From CAZTTH01 sp964615975 (GTDB lineage: Bacteria > Verrucomicrobiota > Lentisphaeria > JABSQK01 > JAJFLO01): a stretch of DNA of 34,594 nt. Location of the stretch: positions 1 to 34,594 of the forward strand of contig CAZTTH010000038.1 of the NCBI GenBank assembly GCA_964615975.1, written 5' to 3'. A model generated the notes under the pieces. The model was not told the DNA's origin. It worked only from the letters and a program-made list of their open reading frames with translations, and did no database searches. Shown in pieces: positions 8,591 through 16,850 of this stretch. Numbering within the stretch: the stretch's first letter is position 1; each line of letters begins with the position of its first letter. A program made the position numbers and the translations under genes.

Positions 8591-9079
8591 ATGGAATCAC
8601 ATACTGTTAGTTTGTTAGTAAATAATAAGCCTGGGGTACTCATACGTATTTCATTGGTATTTGCTCGACGGGGTTATAATATTGATAGTTTGGTTGTTTC
8701 CCCTGGTCAGGACAAAAACTTCTCGCGTATGAGTATAACCGCTCGAGGAGATCGTAAAACCCTTGAGCAAATAATTAAACAACTCAGCAAATTAGTGGAT
8801 GTGATACATGCTCAGGATCATACCGGCGATGTAATGGTTGAGCGTGAATTGGCGCTGATAAAACTTCTTTGTCCAAGTCAAAAAAGAACAGAATTACTGC
8901 AAATATCAGAGCATTTTAAGTGTCAAACAGTAGATATCACAGAATCAACGTTAATGTTACAAGCTACTGGTAGCTCGGAAAAAATGGATGCGTTGATGAC
9001 CCTACTTCAAAAATTTAAAATTATTGAAATCGTACGCACTGGTAAAATATTTATGGCACGCGGTGTTGAAGAAACTTAA
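8591..9079 (+). CDS. ilvN: Acetolactate synthase, small (regulatory) subunit
   Basis: 162 aa. The N-terminal ACT domain (HTVSLLVNNKPGVLIRISLVFARRGYNI, residues 4-31 onward) binds valine for feedback inhibition in this family. The C-terminal ALS_ss_C domain follows, with the conserved ERELALIKL segment near residues 83-92. Length and order behind ilvB are standard. GGAAAG precedes the ATG. No ilvC or leu gene follows; the next gene is map, so the pathway's later steps are encoded elsewhere. Confidence 0.95.
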   Translation: MESHTVSLLVNNKPGVLIRISLVFARRGYNIDSLVVSPGQDKNFSRMSITARGDRKTLEQIIKQLSKLVDVIHAQDHTGDVMVERELALIKLLCPSQKRTELLQISEHFKCQTVDITESTLMLQATGSSEKMDALMTLLQKFKIIEIVRTGKIFMARGVEET

Positions 9080-9450
9080 TTCGAGTTCTCCATAGACACT
9101 AACTACTGGGATATACGTTTGTTATAATCTCTCTTAAAATTCTGGCTTTTATAGTCGAAATTGACTCACACTGGGTAACTCTAATTCAGCATTAACACAA
9201 CACATGTCGCAACATGTACCTCATGTTTAATTCTGAATGGTAAAAATCGCTTTGCACATTCAACATTGGGATTTATGACAAAGTATCATTTGTTATTTAA
9301 TAATCACTGTGTATTTTGCAGTTTCTCTTTATAACATATTGTATAAAATTTACCAACTCAGTAGATTCAATCAAGGTGGAGATTAAGTATGATTATATGG
9401 GACTATAAGCCATTGCACTCTAAGGAGTAGATAATTTCTTGTGATTAACT
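9080..9450. other. Intergenic region ilvN / map
   Basis: 371 bp without a recognised gene except the short ORF at 9389-9430. It contains a perfect TATAAT at about 9123 and TATAAA at about 9343, but no convincing -35 at proper spacing. In most bacteria secY and adk would lie here; neither is present even as a remnant that I can recognise. It presumably carries the promoter and leader of the map-to-rplQ operon. Confidence 0.5.
9389..9430 (+). CDS. Possible 13-residue leader ORF ahead of map
   Basis: ATG through TAG encodes MIIWDYKPLHSKE. It has the best Shine-Dalgarno sequence in the region (AAGGTGGAG at 9373-9381, 7 nt before the ATG). Its own last codons contain AAGGAG (9422-9427), 23 nt before the map ATG, whose immediate upstream has no good ribosome-binding site. 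It could be a leader peptide or part of a ribosomal-protein control element. It is too short to judge by coding statistics. Confidence 0.3.
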   Translation: MIIWDYKPLHSKE

Positions 9451-10221
9451 ATGGCAAAAAAAAATTATGTCATCCATACTCCTGAAGAAATCAGAGGGAT
9501 TAGAATTGCTGCACATAAAGCAGCTCAGATTTTATGGCAAGTTTGTTGTAAAATTACTCCTGGCATTACGACATTGGAAGTTGATCGATTTGCAGGGGAA
9601 TTAATAAAGAGTGAAGGTGCAATAAGTGCTTTTTATAATTACCATGGTTTTCCTGGACAAATTTGTATTTCAGTTAATGATGAAGTGGTTCATGGGGTCG
9701 GTCGAGCGGATAAGATCATTAAAATGGGAGATATAGTTAGTGTAGATATAGGCATACGATATAAAGGATTTATTGGGGATACCGCAAAAACTATAAGTAT
9801 TGGACCTCCTGTAGGACAAGTAGCTACATTAATGGCAATTGCGGAAAAAAGCCTATATGCGGCTATTGCTGTTACACGCAATCAAAACACCGTTCGTGAC
9901 ATTGGCGAAATTGTTGAACGCACAGTCACTAAGGCGGGATTTACTGTTGTAAGGGATTTTGTTGGTCACGGATGCGGTTGTAAATTGCATGAACCTCCTG
10001 AAGTACCTAATTATGTAACAAAAAAATCGCGAGAAGTATTGCGACCGGGGATGGTATTGGCGGTTGAACCAATGGTCAATATTGGTAAACACAAAGTTAA
10101 AATTGATGGTGATGGTTGGACCGTAAGAACAATGGATGGAAGTTGGTCGGCTCATTTTGAGCATATGATTTTAATAACCGAAGGAAATCCAGAGATACTA
10201 ACATGGCTGAAGAATGCATAA
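9451..10221 (+). CDS. map: Methionine aminopeptidase, type I
   Basis: 256 aa dinuclear metalloprotease that removes the initiator Met from nascent proteins. All five metal ligands are in place: D99 (SVDIG), D110 (GDTAKT), H173 (GHGCGC), E206 (VEPM), E237 (FEHM). The substrate-contacting H81 (VVHG) and H180 (LHEPPEVPNY) are also present. The GHGxGxK loop has a Cys where Arg, Thr or similar is usual. It heads the block that continues infA-rpmJ-rpsM-rpsK-rpsD-rpoA-rplQ, and its end overlaps infA by 19 nt. Confidence 0.95.
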   Translation: MAKKNYVIHTPEEIRGIRIAAHKAAQILWQVCCKITPGITTLEVDRFAGELIKSEGAISAFYNYHGFPGQICISVNDEVVHGVGRADKIIKMGDIVSVDIGIRYKGFIGDTAKTISIGPPVGQVATLMAIAEKSLYAAIAVTRNQNTVRDIGEIVERTVTKAGFTVVRDFVGHGCGCKLHEPPEVPNYVTKKSREVLRPGMVLAVEPMVNIGKHKVKIDGDGWTVRTMDGSWSAHFEHMILITEGNPEILTWLKNA

Positions 10222-10418
10222 AAGTTGAAGGAGTAGTTAAGGAATTATTACCGAATACGATGTTTCGAGTTGAACTATCAAATGGTCATCAAATTTTAGC
10301 ACATATCAGTGGGAAAATGCGGCTCAACTTTATTCGAATTTTACCGGGAGATAAGGTCACGATGGAAATGTCCCAATATGATTTATCCAAGGGGCGCATC
10401 ATTTATCGAAAAAGTTAG
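10203..10418 (+). CDS. infA: Translation initiation factor IF-1
   Basis: 71 aa S1/OB-fold protein, exactly the family length. It starts MAEECIKVEGVVKELLPNTMFRVEL and ends in GRIIYRKS, typical of IF-1. It binds the ribosomal A site during initiation. The start lies inside the end of map (19-nt overlap), implying translational coupling. It keeps its standard place between map and rpmJ. Confidence 0.95.
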   Translation: MAEECIKVEGVVKELLPNTMFRVELSNGHQILAHISGKMRLNFIRILPGDKVTMEMSQYDLSKGRIIYRKS

Positions 10419-10445
10419 ATATATTTTAATTTTCTAATTTAAACT

Positions 10446-10461
10446 GATACCGAACCCGGTA
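10446..10461. promoter_or_regulatory. Small inverted repeat between infA and rpmJ
   Basis: ATACCG-aacc-CGGTAT, a 6-bp perfect stem in the 120-nt infA/rpmJ gap. It could be a weak attenuator or protein-binding site. No T-run follows. Confidence 0.3.
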
Positions 10462-10538
10462 TAGTTACCCCTTTATTATTTTCAAAAATGGTATAATTCC
10501 AACATCTAAAACATTTTATAAGATTTCATTAATTTATT

Positions 10539-10652
10539 ATGAAAGTGAGAGCATCAATTAAAAGACGATGCATTAATTGTCGAGTAATCAGGCGTAATGG
10601 TGTGGTACGCGTTATATGTAAAGATGCTCGTCATAAACAACGGCAAGGCTAG
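10539..10652 (+). CDS. rpmJ: Ribosomal protein bL36
   Basis: 37 aa, too short for usual ORF cut-offs but unmistakable: MKVRASIKRRCINC at the start and CKDARHKQRQG at the end. The C-x2-C ... C-x4-H zinc-ribbon ligands (C11, C14, C27, H32) are all present, so this is the zinc-binding C+ form. It sits in its standard place between infA and rpsM. Confidence 0.95.
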   Translation: MKVRASIKRRCINCRVIRRNGVVRVICKDARHKQRQG

Positions 10653-10793
10653 ATTATTTTTATCCCTTGAAATAGTGCATTAAGCAAAATTTTATAAACT
10701 ACCATAATATATAAGTCAACCACAATTCGGTCAGAATATTTCCAAAATTGTAATGTTTCTTCATTATAAATTCAATGAAAGGCTCAGTTTAAT

Positions 10794-11189
10794 ATGCCAA
10801 GAATAGTCGGGGCTGACATTCCAGCAAATAAAAAACTTCACATCGCATTAAGGTATATATTTGGTATTGGGCCAGTGCGTTCATATGCTATCTGTTCTCA
10901 GTGTCGTTTAGATCCAGAGATGCGAGTTAGCGAATTAAATGAAACCGATATAGGCCATATCAATACTGTAATTCAGAATAATTATAAAGTTGAGGGAGAT
11001 TTACGCAGACAAACCGGGCAAGATATTCGCCGATTGATCTCAATCGGATGTTATCGGGGATTACGTCACAAAAGGAGTTTACCAGTCCGAGGACAAAGAA
11101 CCAAAACCAATGCACGAACTCGTAAAGGTCCACGACGAACAGTTGGCGCCATACGTGATAAGTCAGCGCGAAAAATGGCAAAAGGCTAA
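10794..11189 (+). CDS. rpsM: Ribosomal protein uS13
   Basis: 131 aa, slightly longer than the about 118-126 usual. It begins MPRIVGADIPANKKLHIALRYIFGIG (helix-two-turn-helix head-binding region). The basic C-terminal tail (GLRHKRSLPVRGQRTKTNARTRKGPRR) reaches the decoding centre. Two unusual cysteines (YAICSQCRLD) lie where most S13 proteins have none. AAAGG precedes the ATG. It is the first gene of the alpha-type block with rpsK, rpsD, rpoA and rplQ. The 141-nt upstream leader is where an S4-type autoregulatory structure would lie, but I cannot identify one. Confidence 0.95.
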   Translation: MPRIVGADIPANKKLHIALRYIFGIGPVRSYAICSQCRLDPEMRVSELNETDIGHINTVIQNNYKVEGDLRRQTGQDIRRLISIGCYRGLRHKRSLPVRGQRTKTNARTRKGPRRTVGAIRDKSARKMAKG

Positions 11190-11204
11190 TAGGGAGATAT
11201 ATAA

Positions 11205-11639
11205 ATGGCAGATAATAGCTTAACAGATGATCCTAATAAGGTTGTATTGTCCCAGATCAAGAAAAAAAAGGGATCTAAAAATAAAACGATAACGCTATCA
11301 CGGGGGATTATTCATGTACATGCGACTTTTAACAACACCAAAGTATACATATCTGATGGTAATGGAAATGTTGTTGCATGGGCTTCCGCAGGTAAGGTTG
11401 GTTTTAAAGGTTCTCGCAAAAGCACCTCATATGCTGCTCAAGTTGTTGCTGTTGAAGCAACAAAGCGAGCGATGTCCTATGGTATGATTGAGGGAGAAAT
11501 CGAAATCAATGGACCTGGTGCTGGGCGTGAGTCTGCTGTTAGAGGTGTAGTTTCTGCTGGCTTGAATGTTACAACAATACGTGATGTAACTCCAGTTCCC
11601 CATAATGGCTGTCGTCCTCCAAAACGCAGAAGAGTATAA
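11205..11639 (+). CDS. rpsK: Ribosomal protein uS11
   Basis: 144 aa. A short polar N-terminal extension (residues about 1-25, ending KKKKGSKNKT) precedes the conserved fold GIIHVHATFNNTKVYISDGNGN. The C-terminal GPGAGRESAVRG and VTPVPHNGCRPPKRRRV signatures are intact. GGGAG upstream serves as ribosome-binding site. It is 15 nt after rpsM and forms part of the small-subunit platform. Confidence 0.95.
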   Translation: MADNSLTDDPNKVVLSQIKKKKGSKNKTITLSRGIIHVHATFNNTKVYISDGNGNVVAWASAGKVGFKGSRKSTSYAAQVVAVEATKRAMSYGMIEGEIEINGPGAGRESAVRGVVSAGLNVTTIRDVTPVPHNGCRPPKRRRV

Positions 11640-11680
11640 ATTCCGGAGTATAATTAGAAAGTTATGGAGATTTTATAATT

Positions 11681-12301
11681 ATGTCAAGATTTAATGGATC
11701 GAAGGGGAAAATTGTTCGTCGTTTTGGGCTCAATTTATATGGTAATCCGAAGTTCGACCGTATATTGAGTAAGCGATCCAGTGCACCTGGAGTTCATGGT
11801 CCGAAACAAGGTCGAAAAAAAATATCTGATTACGGTCAACAATTGATTGAAAAACAGAAATTAAAATACACTTATGGTGTTCGAGAACGTCAGTTCAGGG
11901 TGATTTTTTACCGGGCGCTAAAACAAAAAGGAATTACGGGTGATAATTTACTCATAAGCCTCGAAAGACGATTGGACAATGTGCTTTACCGGATTGGTAT
12001 GGCTTCGACACGGGATGCTGCCAAACAATTAATTACACATGGCCACATAAAAGTAAATAATCGACGGGTGAATATTGCTTCTTTTAGTGTTCGTGTTAAC
12101 GATGAAATTACCATTAAAGAATCATCCCGATCAAAAGCATTATTACAGCGCAACCTTGAGAAAACAGGAGAAATGCAACCTTCAAATTGGCTCATCTTCG
12201 ATAAAGAGTTACTCAAAGGTAAAATACTGCGCTTACCATTGCGCTCAGAAATTCCGTCGATTGCTAATGAGCAGTTTGTTGTCGAATTATATTCCAAATA
12301 A
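11681..12301 (+). CDS. rpsD: Ribosomal protein uS4
   Basis: 206 aa, standard length. N-terminal 16S-binding helical domain (GLNLYGNPKFDRILSKRSSAPGVHG). The S4 RNA-binding domain is at about residues 97-160 (SLERRLDNVLYRIGMASTRDAAKQLITHGHIKVNNRRVNI). The N-terminal zinc-binding cysteines found in some S4 proteins are absent. It lies in the normal order between rpsK and rpoA. In many bacteria S4 represses this operon by binding its leader; no such site was recognised here. Confidence 0.95.
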   Translation: MSRFNGSKGKIVRRFGLNLYGNPKFDRILSKRSSAPGVHGPKQGRKKISDYGQQLIEKQKLKYTYGVRERQFRVIFYRALKQKGITGDNLLISLERRLDNVLYRIGMASTRDAAKQLITHGHIKVNNRRVNIASFSVRVNDEITIKESSRSKALLQRNLEKTGEMQPSNWLIFDKELLKGKILRLPLRSEIPSIANEQFVVELYSK

Positions 12302-12443
12302 CCCGTAAATCGGTCATGTTATACGAATCGGCAAATTATACGTTAGCCATAGTTTTCTCTGTTTATAAAATTGTATAGTATATCTCGATCGATTAAGAGA
12401 TAAAATACTGGATTAAGCTTTAACATTGCTTGGAGGATTAGTT

Positions 12444-13472
12444 ATGTCAGTTATGGATAAGTTTGAAATGCCTGATCGGTTAATGATTGAAGAAGACGAC
12501 CAAATCGAAAATTATGCCAAGTTTATTGCCGAACCGTTGGAAAAAGGTTTTGGCAATACTTTAGGAAATGCTCTCAGACGTGTATTGCTTTCATCATTGG
12601 AAGGTATTGCCGTCACGTGGATTCGTATTGAAGGTGCAACGCATGAGTTTTCTACCATACCCAATGTGATTGAAGATGTCACTGATATTGTGTTAAATTT
12701 CAAAAATATTCATTTTGATTGTTCAGGAGATTTACCAAGGAAGTTGGAACTGAGGGTTCATAAAGCAGGGGAAGTAAAAGCAGGTGATATACAGGTAGAC
12801 AGTGTTACTCAGATTATAAATCCTGAACAAATTATATGTACCATTGACAAACCAACCGATTTATATATCGAAATGGAAATCAATAAAGGTCGCGGATTTC
12901 GCTTGGCAGAAGATAATAAAAAGGAAGATCAACCAATTGGTGTTATTCCAATTGATAGCTTATTCAGTCCGATTACCCGGGTATCTTACAGTGTTCATGA
13001 ATGTCGCAAAGGTCAAAGAACCGATTATGATAGATTGGAGGTTGAATTATGGACTGATGGAAGGATAACTCCTCAAGAATCCATCAATAAAGCGGCATCC
13101 ATTCTAATAGATCATCTCGATGTTTTTGTGGGTAGCATGTCTGATAAACAGGAGGATACGAAATCACTTATAACTAACGAACATGAAGAAGTTCTTTTAC
13201 GAAAATTGTTAATGAATGTCGATCAATTGCATCTTTCTGTACGAGCTCAAAATTGCTTGGACAATGCGAATATTCGTACATTGGGCGAATTGGTTCAGCG
13301 TTCCGAAGCAGAGATGCTTAAATATCGCAATTTCGGCCAGAAATCGTTAAATGAATTAAAAGAAAAAGTCGTTGAAATGGGATTGGAATTAAATATAGAG
13401 CTTCCAGAAACAGTTCGAATCGCATTGCAAAAAGAACTTGAAAAGAAAAATAAAATCAATGATGATAAATAG
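12444..13472 (+). CDS. rpoA: RNA polymerase alpha subunit
   Basis: 342 aa. The N-terminal domain (dimerisation and beta/beta' contact) includes the KFIAEPLEKGFGNTLGNALR signature and GRGFRLAED. A linker rich in acidic and polar residues follows. The C-terminal domain (about 265-330: LSVRAQNCLDNANIRTLGELVQ and KYRNFGQKSLNELK) binds UP elements and activators. Start choice: GGAGGA at 12432-12437 is 6 nt before the ATG at 12444, so an upstream in-frame TTG at 12426 is unlikely to be used. A 142-nt gap after rpsD may hold an internal promoter. Confidence 0.95.
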   Translation: MSVMDKFEMPDRLMIEEDDQIENYAKFIAEPLEKGFGNTLGNALRRVLLSSLEGIAVTWIRIEGATHEFSTIPNVIEDVTDIVLNFKNIHFDCSGDLPRKLELRVHKAGEVKAGDIQVDSVTQIINPEQIICTIDKPTDLYIEMEINKGRGFRLAEDNKKEDQPIGVIPIDSLFSPITRVSYSVHECRKGQRTDYDRLEVELWTDGRITPQESINKAASILIDHLDVFVGSMSDKQEDTKSLITNEHEEVLLRKLLMNVDQLHLSVRAQNCLDNANIRTLGELVQRSEAEMLKYRNFGQKSLNELKEKVVEMGLELNIELPETVRIALQKELEKKNKINDDK

Positions 13473-13481
13473 ACTATTCAT

Positions 13482-14000
13482 ATGAGACACTTAAACAGAG
13501 ATTTTAAGATAAATAGAAAACCTAGTCACGTTAAGGCTCTATTGGCAAATCAAGTATGTAGTCTAATTTATCATGGACGAATTAAAACTACTGTAACTAA
13601 AGCTAAGGAGGTGCGTCGTTGGGTGGAAAAAATGGTTACTTATGCCAAACGGGGAACACTTCATCATCGTAGAATGGTTATTGCCAAAATACATCAAAAG
13701 GATGCAGTCCGTTTGCTTTTTAATGAAATTGCTCCCGGGTTCATGGATCGTTCAGGAGGATACACCCGTATAATCAGATTAGGAAGAAGAATAGGAGACG
13801 CTGCACCTATTTGTTTTTTAGAATTTGTTGAATCAGCGATCCCTCACGAAACCCCCAATTCTGCATTTGAGCATAATTCTGAAGATGTCAATCAAGGCAA
13901 GGCAGCTCTGAATGATATTGAAGAATCTGTTTCTGATGTTGAAAATATATCGCTTAAATCAGACCGGGATGAATCAAATGCTGACAAAGAAAAACAATAG
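13482..14000 (+). CDS. rplQ: Ribosomal protein bL17 with acidic C-terminal tail
   Basis: 172 aa. Residues 1-117 are a typical L17 (MRHLNRDFKINRKPSHVKALLANQV, GGYTRIIRLGRRIGDAAPICFLE). The last about 55 residues form a polar, strongly acidic, presumably disordered tail (many Glu, Asp, Ser, Asn), absent from E. coli L17 (about 127 aa). Similar extensions occur in Bacteroidota and relatives, which supports an FCB-like origin. It is the last gene of the ribosomal block, 9 nt after rpoA. Confidence 0.93.
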   Translation: MRHLNRDFKINRKPSHVKALLANQVCSLIYHGRIKTTVTKAKEVRRWVEKMVTYAKRGTLHHRRMVIAKIHQKDAVRLLFNEIAPGFMDRSGGYTRIIRLGRRIGDAAPICFLEFVESAIPHETPNSAFEHNSEDVNQGKAALNDIEESVSDVENISLKSDRDESNADKEKQ

Positions 14001-14324
14001 TTTTTCTTCAGTATGGATATACGGATGATTTCCCACAAACGCTGAGATTCTAACCATAGATTGAAATGAGCAGATACCATTCTCTATCAGTAATGTTCAA
14101 ATATGATATTTAGCCATAAAAACGAAAAATACTTGCATTTTTTACTGATAGCGATAACTCCGAAAATTGATCTTTCGATCTAATAGCTAGTAGGCGGATG
14201 TCTAGCCTAAATTGACAAAGATTTTCTTGATAATCCAATATTAAATTTGCTCATTTTACGTTGAGAGCATTATTTCAATGAGGAAAAATGGGACGAGTTT
14301 TGGAATATCACATTATTTTATATC
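14001..14324. other. Intergenic region rplQ / TRAP operon
   Basis: 324 bp without a full gene. It includes a long-range perfect inverted repeat (CTATCAGTA 14084-14092 with TACTGATAG 14143-14151), a TTGACA at about 14213 without a clear -10 at proper distance, and a short ORF at 14288-14332 that overlaps the next gene. The end of the ribosomal operon and the start of the transporter operon lie here, but no strong terminator is visible. Confidence 0.5.
14084..14151. repeat. 9-bp inverted repeat with 50-nt loop
   Basis: CTATCAGTA and TACTGATAG are exact reverse complements. The spacing is long for a terminator; it could be a pair of operator half-sites or chance. Confidence 0.35.
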
Positions 14325-14332
14325 ATGATTGA
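14288..14332 (+). CDS. Possible 14-residue leader ORF coupled to the TRAP lipoprotein gene
   Basis: ATG to TGA encodes MGRVLEYHIILYHD, preceded by a good Shine-Dalgarno stretch (GAGGAAAA). Its stop overlaps the start of the next gene by 8 nt (ATGATTGA). The downstream gene has no ribosome-binding site of its own, so the short ORF could feed ribosomes to it by termination-reinitiation. It is too short for independent proof. Confidence 0.35.
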   Translation: MGRVLEYHIILYHD

Positions 14333-15254
14333 AAGAGAAACTAAAGTTGTACTCATTAAGCGTCAAAGACTGACCTTCATCAACCCAGCCGTTTGTATAT
14401 TGATTTGTTGTTCATTGTTATTGCTTACTTCTTGTACTTCCCTAAAACGAATACCTTCGTCATATTTTGTTAAATCTTTTGAGAAGGATTTTCGACTTTC
14501 CTTGATGCAACAATCGGATTTGCAACTTGTAAAAGATGGTATGCCGTCATTTATGATGACCTTGGATAGTTTGGCACTCCATGATCAACGAAATCGTAAT
14601 ATCATGCTAGCCAAAATCTCAGCATATGAGATTTATTGTCGCATATTGTTATTGGAAGATGATAATTGGAAACGGGCAGGATTGCTTTATGATTCTTCCC
14701 GAGATGCTAGTCTGAGACTATTGCAATTGACTTTATCCATGGAGAATGTTGTAAATTCTAATCAGGTAGATTTCGAAAATGCATTAAATAAAGTAAAGAT
14801 AAAGGATATTCCATATTTATTTGCTGCCGCCTCGTCATGGATAGGTTGGATTCTTACTCATAGTGATTCATTAATAGCATTTGCTGATTTCCCCAAACCT
14901 TTCGCTATTATGTCAAAGGTAATGGAATTGGATCCTTATTATAATTATGGCGCACCGCACTTGTTTTATGGAATATATTATGCAATACAACCGGCCGGTG
15001 CCGGTCGTGACTTAACTAAAAGTAAAAATCATTTTTTGAAGGTAATGGAACAATCTCAAGATGAATTTCTCTTATCCAAGGTTGCGTTCGCTGAATATTA
15101 TGCGCGAGCTGCATTTGATGAAGAATTATTTGTTACGACTTTAAATGCGGTTATGATTGCAGAAGTATCAAAAAATGAAAATATTCGTTTGTTTAATGAG
15201 ATGGCCAAAGTGAGAGCTCGCTATTTGTTAAACAATAAGGATCAATGGTTCTAA
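14325..15254 (+). CDS. TRAP transporter T-component lipoprotein (TatT-like)
   Basis: 309 aa. Positively charged N-terminus, hydrophobic stretch (residues about 20-36) and lipobox LTSC with the lipidated Cys at 37, so probably a periplasmic lipoprotein. The rest is helical with TPR-like repeats. The segment YNYGAPHLFYGIYYAIQPAGAGRDLTKSKNHF matches the family signature (Pfam TRAP transporter T-component). In Treponema, TatT forms trimers beside the solute-binding protein and is thought to help bind hydrophobic ligands. Here it is the first gene before DctP/Q/M-like genes, supporting a four-part TRAP system. Confidence 0.85.
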   Translation: MIERETKVVLIKRQRLTFINPAVCILICCSLLLLTSCTSLKRIPSSYFVKSFEKDFRLSLMQQSDLQLVKDGMPSFMMTLDSLALHDQRNRNIMLAKISAYEIYCRILLLEDDNWKRAGLLYDSSRDASLRLLQLTLSMENVVNSNQVDFENALNKVKIKDIPYLFAAASSWIGWILTHSDSLIAFADFPKPFAIMSKVMELDPYYNYGAPHLFYGIYYAIQPAGAGRDLTKSKNHFLKVMEQSQDEFLLSKVAFAEYYARAAFDEELFVTTLNAVMIAEVSKNENIRLFNEMAKVRARYLLNNKDQWF

Positions 15255-15274
15255 TCAACTATCAGGAGACAGAA

Positions 15275-16312
15275 ATGGACTGTTTTTTTCAAAAAAAATT
15301 ATATAATTCGAGTCAATTAACGTTGCTGATTACCATTTCATTTTTGATGTTTTCTACACCTGGATTACAGGCTGAAAATACCATATTTAAAGTTGCCATG
15401 ATTGCTCCTGAGAGGAGTGTATGGATGACAACGTATCAGTCATTGGCAGATGAGGTAAAAGCGCAAACAGGAGGTCAAGTTCAATTTAAGTGTTATCCCG
15501 GTGGTGTACAGGGCGATGATATCACGGTGATTCGTAAAACACGTATTGGTCAGCTTCATGGAGCGGGTTTGACCGGAACAGGTTTATCTTTAATTTGTAA
15601 AGAATCGATGGTATTGCAAACTCCCTTAATGTTTCAGGATACAGATGAATTTGATTATGTGTTCAGTAAAATGCAGGAGCGATTCATTAGTGAATGCAAT
15701 GAAAATGGATTTGAAGTATTAGGGTGGCCTCATTTGGGATTCAGTTATATTTTTAGCAACGATAAGGTGGCTGATTTGAATTCATTGCGTGGAGCCAAGC
15801 CATGGTTATTAGAAGATGATATGATGAGTAAGGCTTTATATGATGTGGCTAGTATTACCCCAGTACCAGCCCAGGTGGGAGATGTATTGACAGGATTGCG
15901 TTCGGGTTTGATGCACACTGTGTATGGACCACCTTCAGCGATGATCTCTCTACAGTGGTTTTCCCGAATAAAATATCGTTTAGATTTACGATTGTCATAT
16001 TCTTTTGGTGCGTTTGTGGTAGTCAAGAAAAAATGGGATCAATTATCGCCGGAGTTACGTCAAAAGGTTAAGGGTATTTGCGATAAAAAATTTCAAGAAT
16101 TGAATACCAATGTGCGGAGTCAAAATCAGGAAGCGCTTGCTATTTTGGAAAGTAAACAAATCGTCACGATTACCCCAACCGAACAGGGGTTAAATGAATT
16201 TAATAAAATAGTTAATGAGGTTGGAAAAAAAATAATGGGAATTACATACTCCGAAAAAACATTTTCAATTGCCCAATCCATTTTGTCTGAGTATCGAACC
16301 AATCATCATTAA
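15275..16312 (+). CDS. dctP: TRAP transporter solute-binding protein (DctP family, TatT-associated)
   Basis: 345 aa periplasmic receptor. A signal peptide is visible (hydrophobic 15-29, cleavage probably after LQA at 33). The mature protein has the family pattern KVAMIAPERSVW, GGVQGDD.TVIRKTRIGQLHGAGLTGTGL and a central YGPPSAMISLQW region where DctP proteins contact ligand. Start choice: an ATG at 15245 overlaps the previous gene, but AGGAG at 15264-15268 is 6 nt before the ATG at 15275, which also gives a proper signal peptide. The ligand is not predictable; carboxylates are usual for DctP, while TatT-linked members may take hydrophobic ligands. Confidence 0.88.
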   Translation: MDCFFQKKLYNSSQLTLLITISFLMFSTPGLQAENTIFKVAMIAPERSVWMTTYQSLADEVKAQTGGQVQFKCYPGGVQGDDITVIRKTRIGQLHGAGLTGTGLSLICKESMVLQTPLMFQDTDEFDYVFSKMQERFISECNENGFEVLGWPHLGFSYIFSNDKVADLNSLRGAKPWLLEDDMMSKALYDVASITPVPAQVGDVLTGLRSGLMHTVYGPPSAMISLQWFSRIKYRLDLRLSYSFGAFVVVKKKWDQLSPELRQKVKGICDKKFQELNTNVRSQNQEALAILESKQIVTITPTEQGLNEFNKIVNEVGKKIMGITYSEKTFSIAQSILSEYRTNHH

Positions 16313-16314
16313 TC

Positions 16315-16848
16315 ATGATAATAGATATTCAATCCGATTCGGAACCTAAACATCAATCCATCATAATTAAAATAATTCACAGATTAGAAGAATTATTTTT
16401 TATTTTGATCATGCTCTTGATTGTAATTTGTGGTCTCCTTCCGATTGGGTTGCGGTACTTTTATTCTTCCGGTGTGACATGGACAGAGCCGTTGTCACGA
16501 CAATTAGTTTTGTGGCTGGCATTATTCGGTGCAGGTGCTGCCACGGCTGAAAACAAGCATATCGCAATAGATGTTATTGGCCATTTTCTCCCGAACAAAA
16601 GTAAAGCGATTTTAACGGCATTGATTTCATTAGTTTCTGCCAGTGTGTGTGGGGTCATGACGTGGATTAGTATCACCTTTGTTAGAACCGAGGTGAAATA
16701 TGCCTTTCCTTCATCCATTTCCGATAAGCTGCCTGAATGGTATTTTGAGTTAATTCTGCCAATCGGTTTTTTTCTTTTGACTATTCGTATGCTTCTATTT
16801 TCCATCACGACATTGATCGATTCAAAACGGAAGATCAAGAACTCTTAA
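16315..16848 (+). CDS. dctQ: TRAP transporter small membrane subunit (DctQ)
   Basis: 177 aa with four predicted membrane helices (about residues 22-44, 58-75, 95-118 and 138-160). The segment VTWTEPLSRQLVLWLALFGAGAATAENKHIAIDV is the DctQ family signature. It starts 2 nt after the dctP stop and stops 2 nt before dctM. In this family DctQ pairs with DctM to form the Na+-driven permease. Confidence 0.9.
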   Translation: MIIDIQSDSEPKHQSIIIKIIHRLEELFFILIMLLIVICGLLPIGLRYFYSSGVTWTEPLSRQLVLWLALFGAGAATAENKHIAIDVIGHFLPNKSKAILTALISLVSASVCGVMTWISITFVRTEVKYAFPSSISDKLPEWYFELILPIGFFLLTIRMLLFSITTLIDSKRKIKNS

Positions 16849-16850
16849 CT

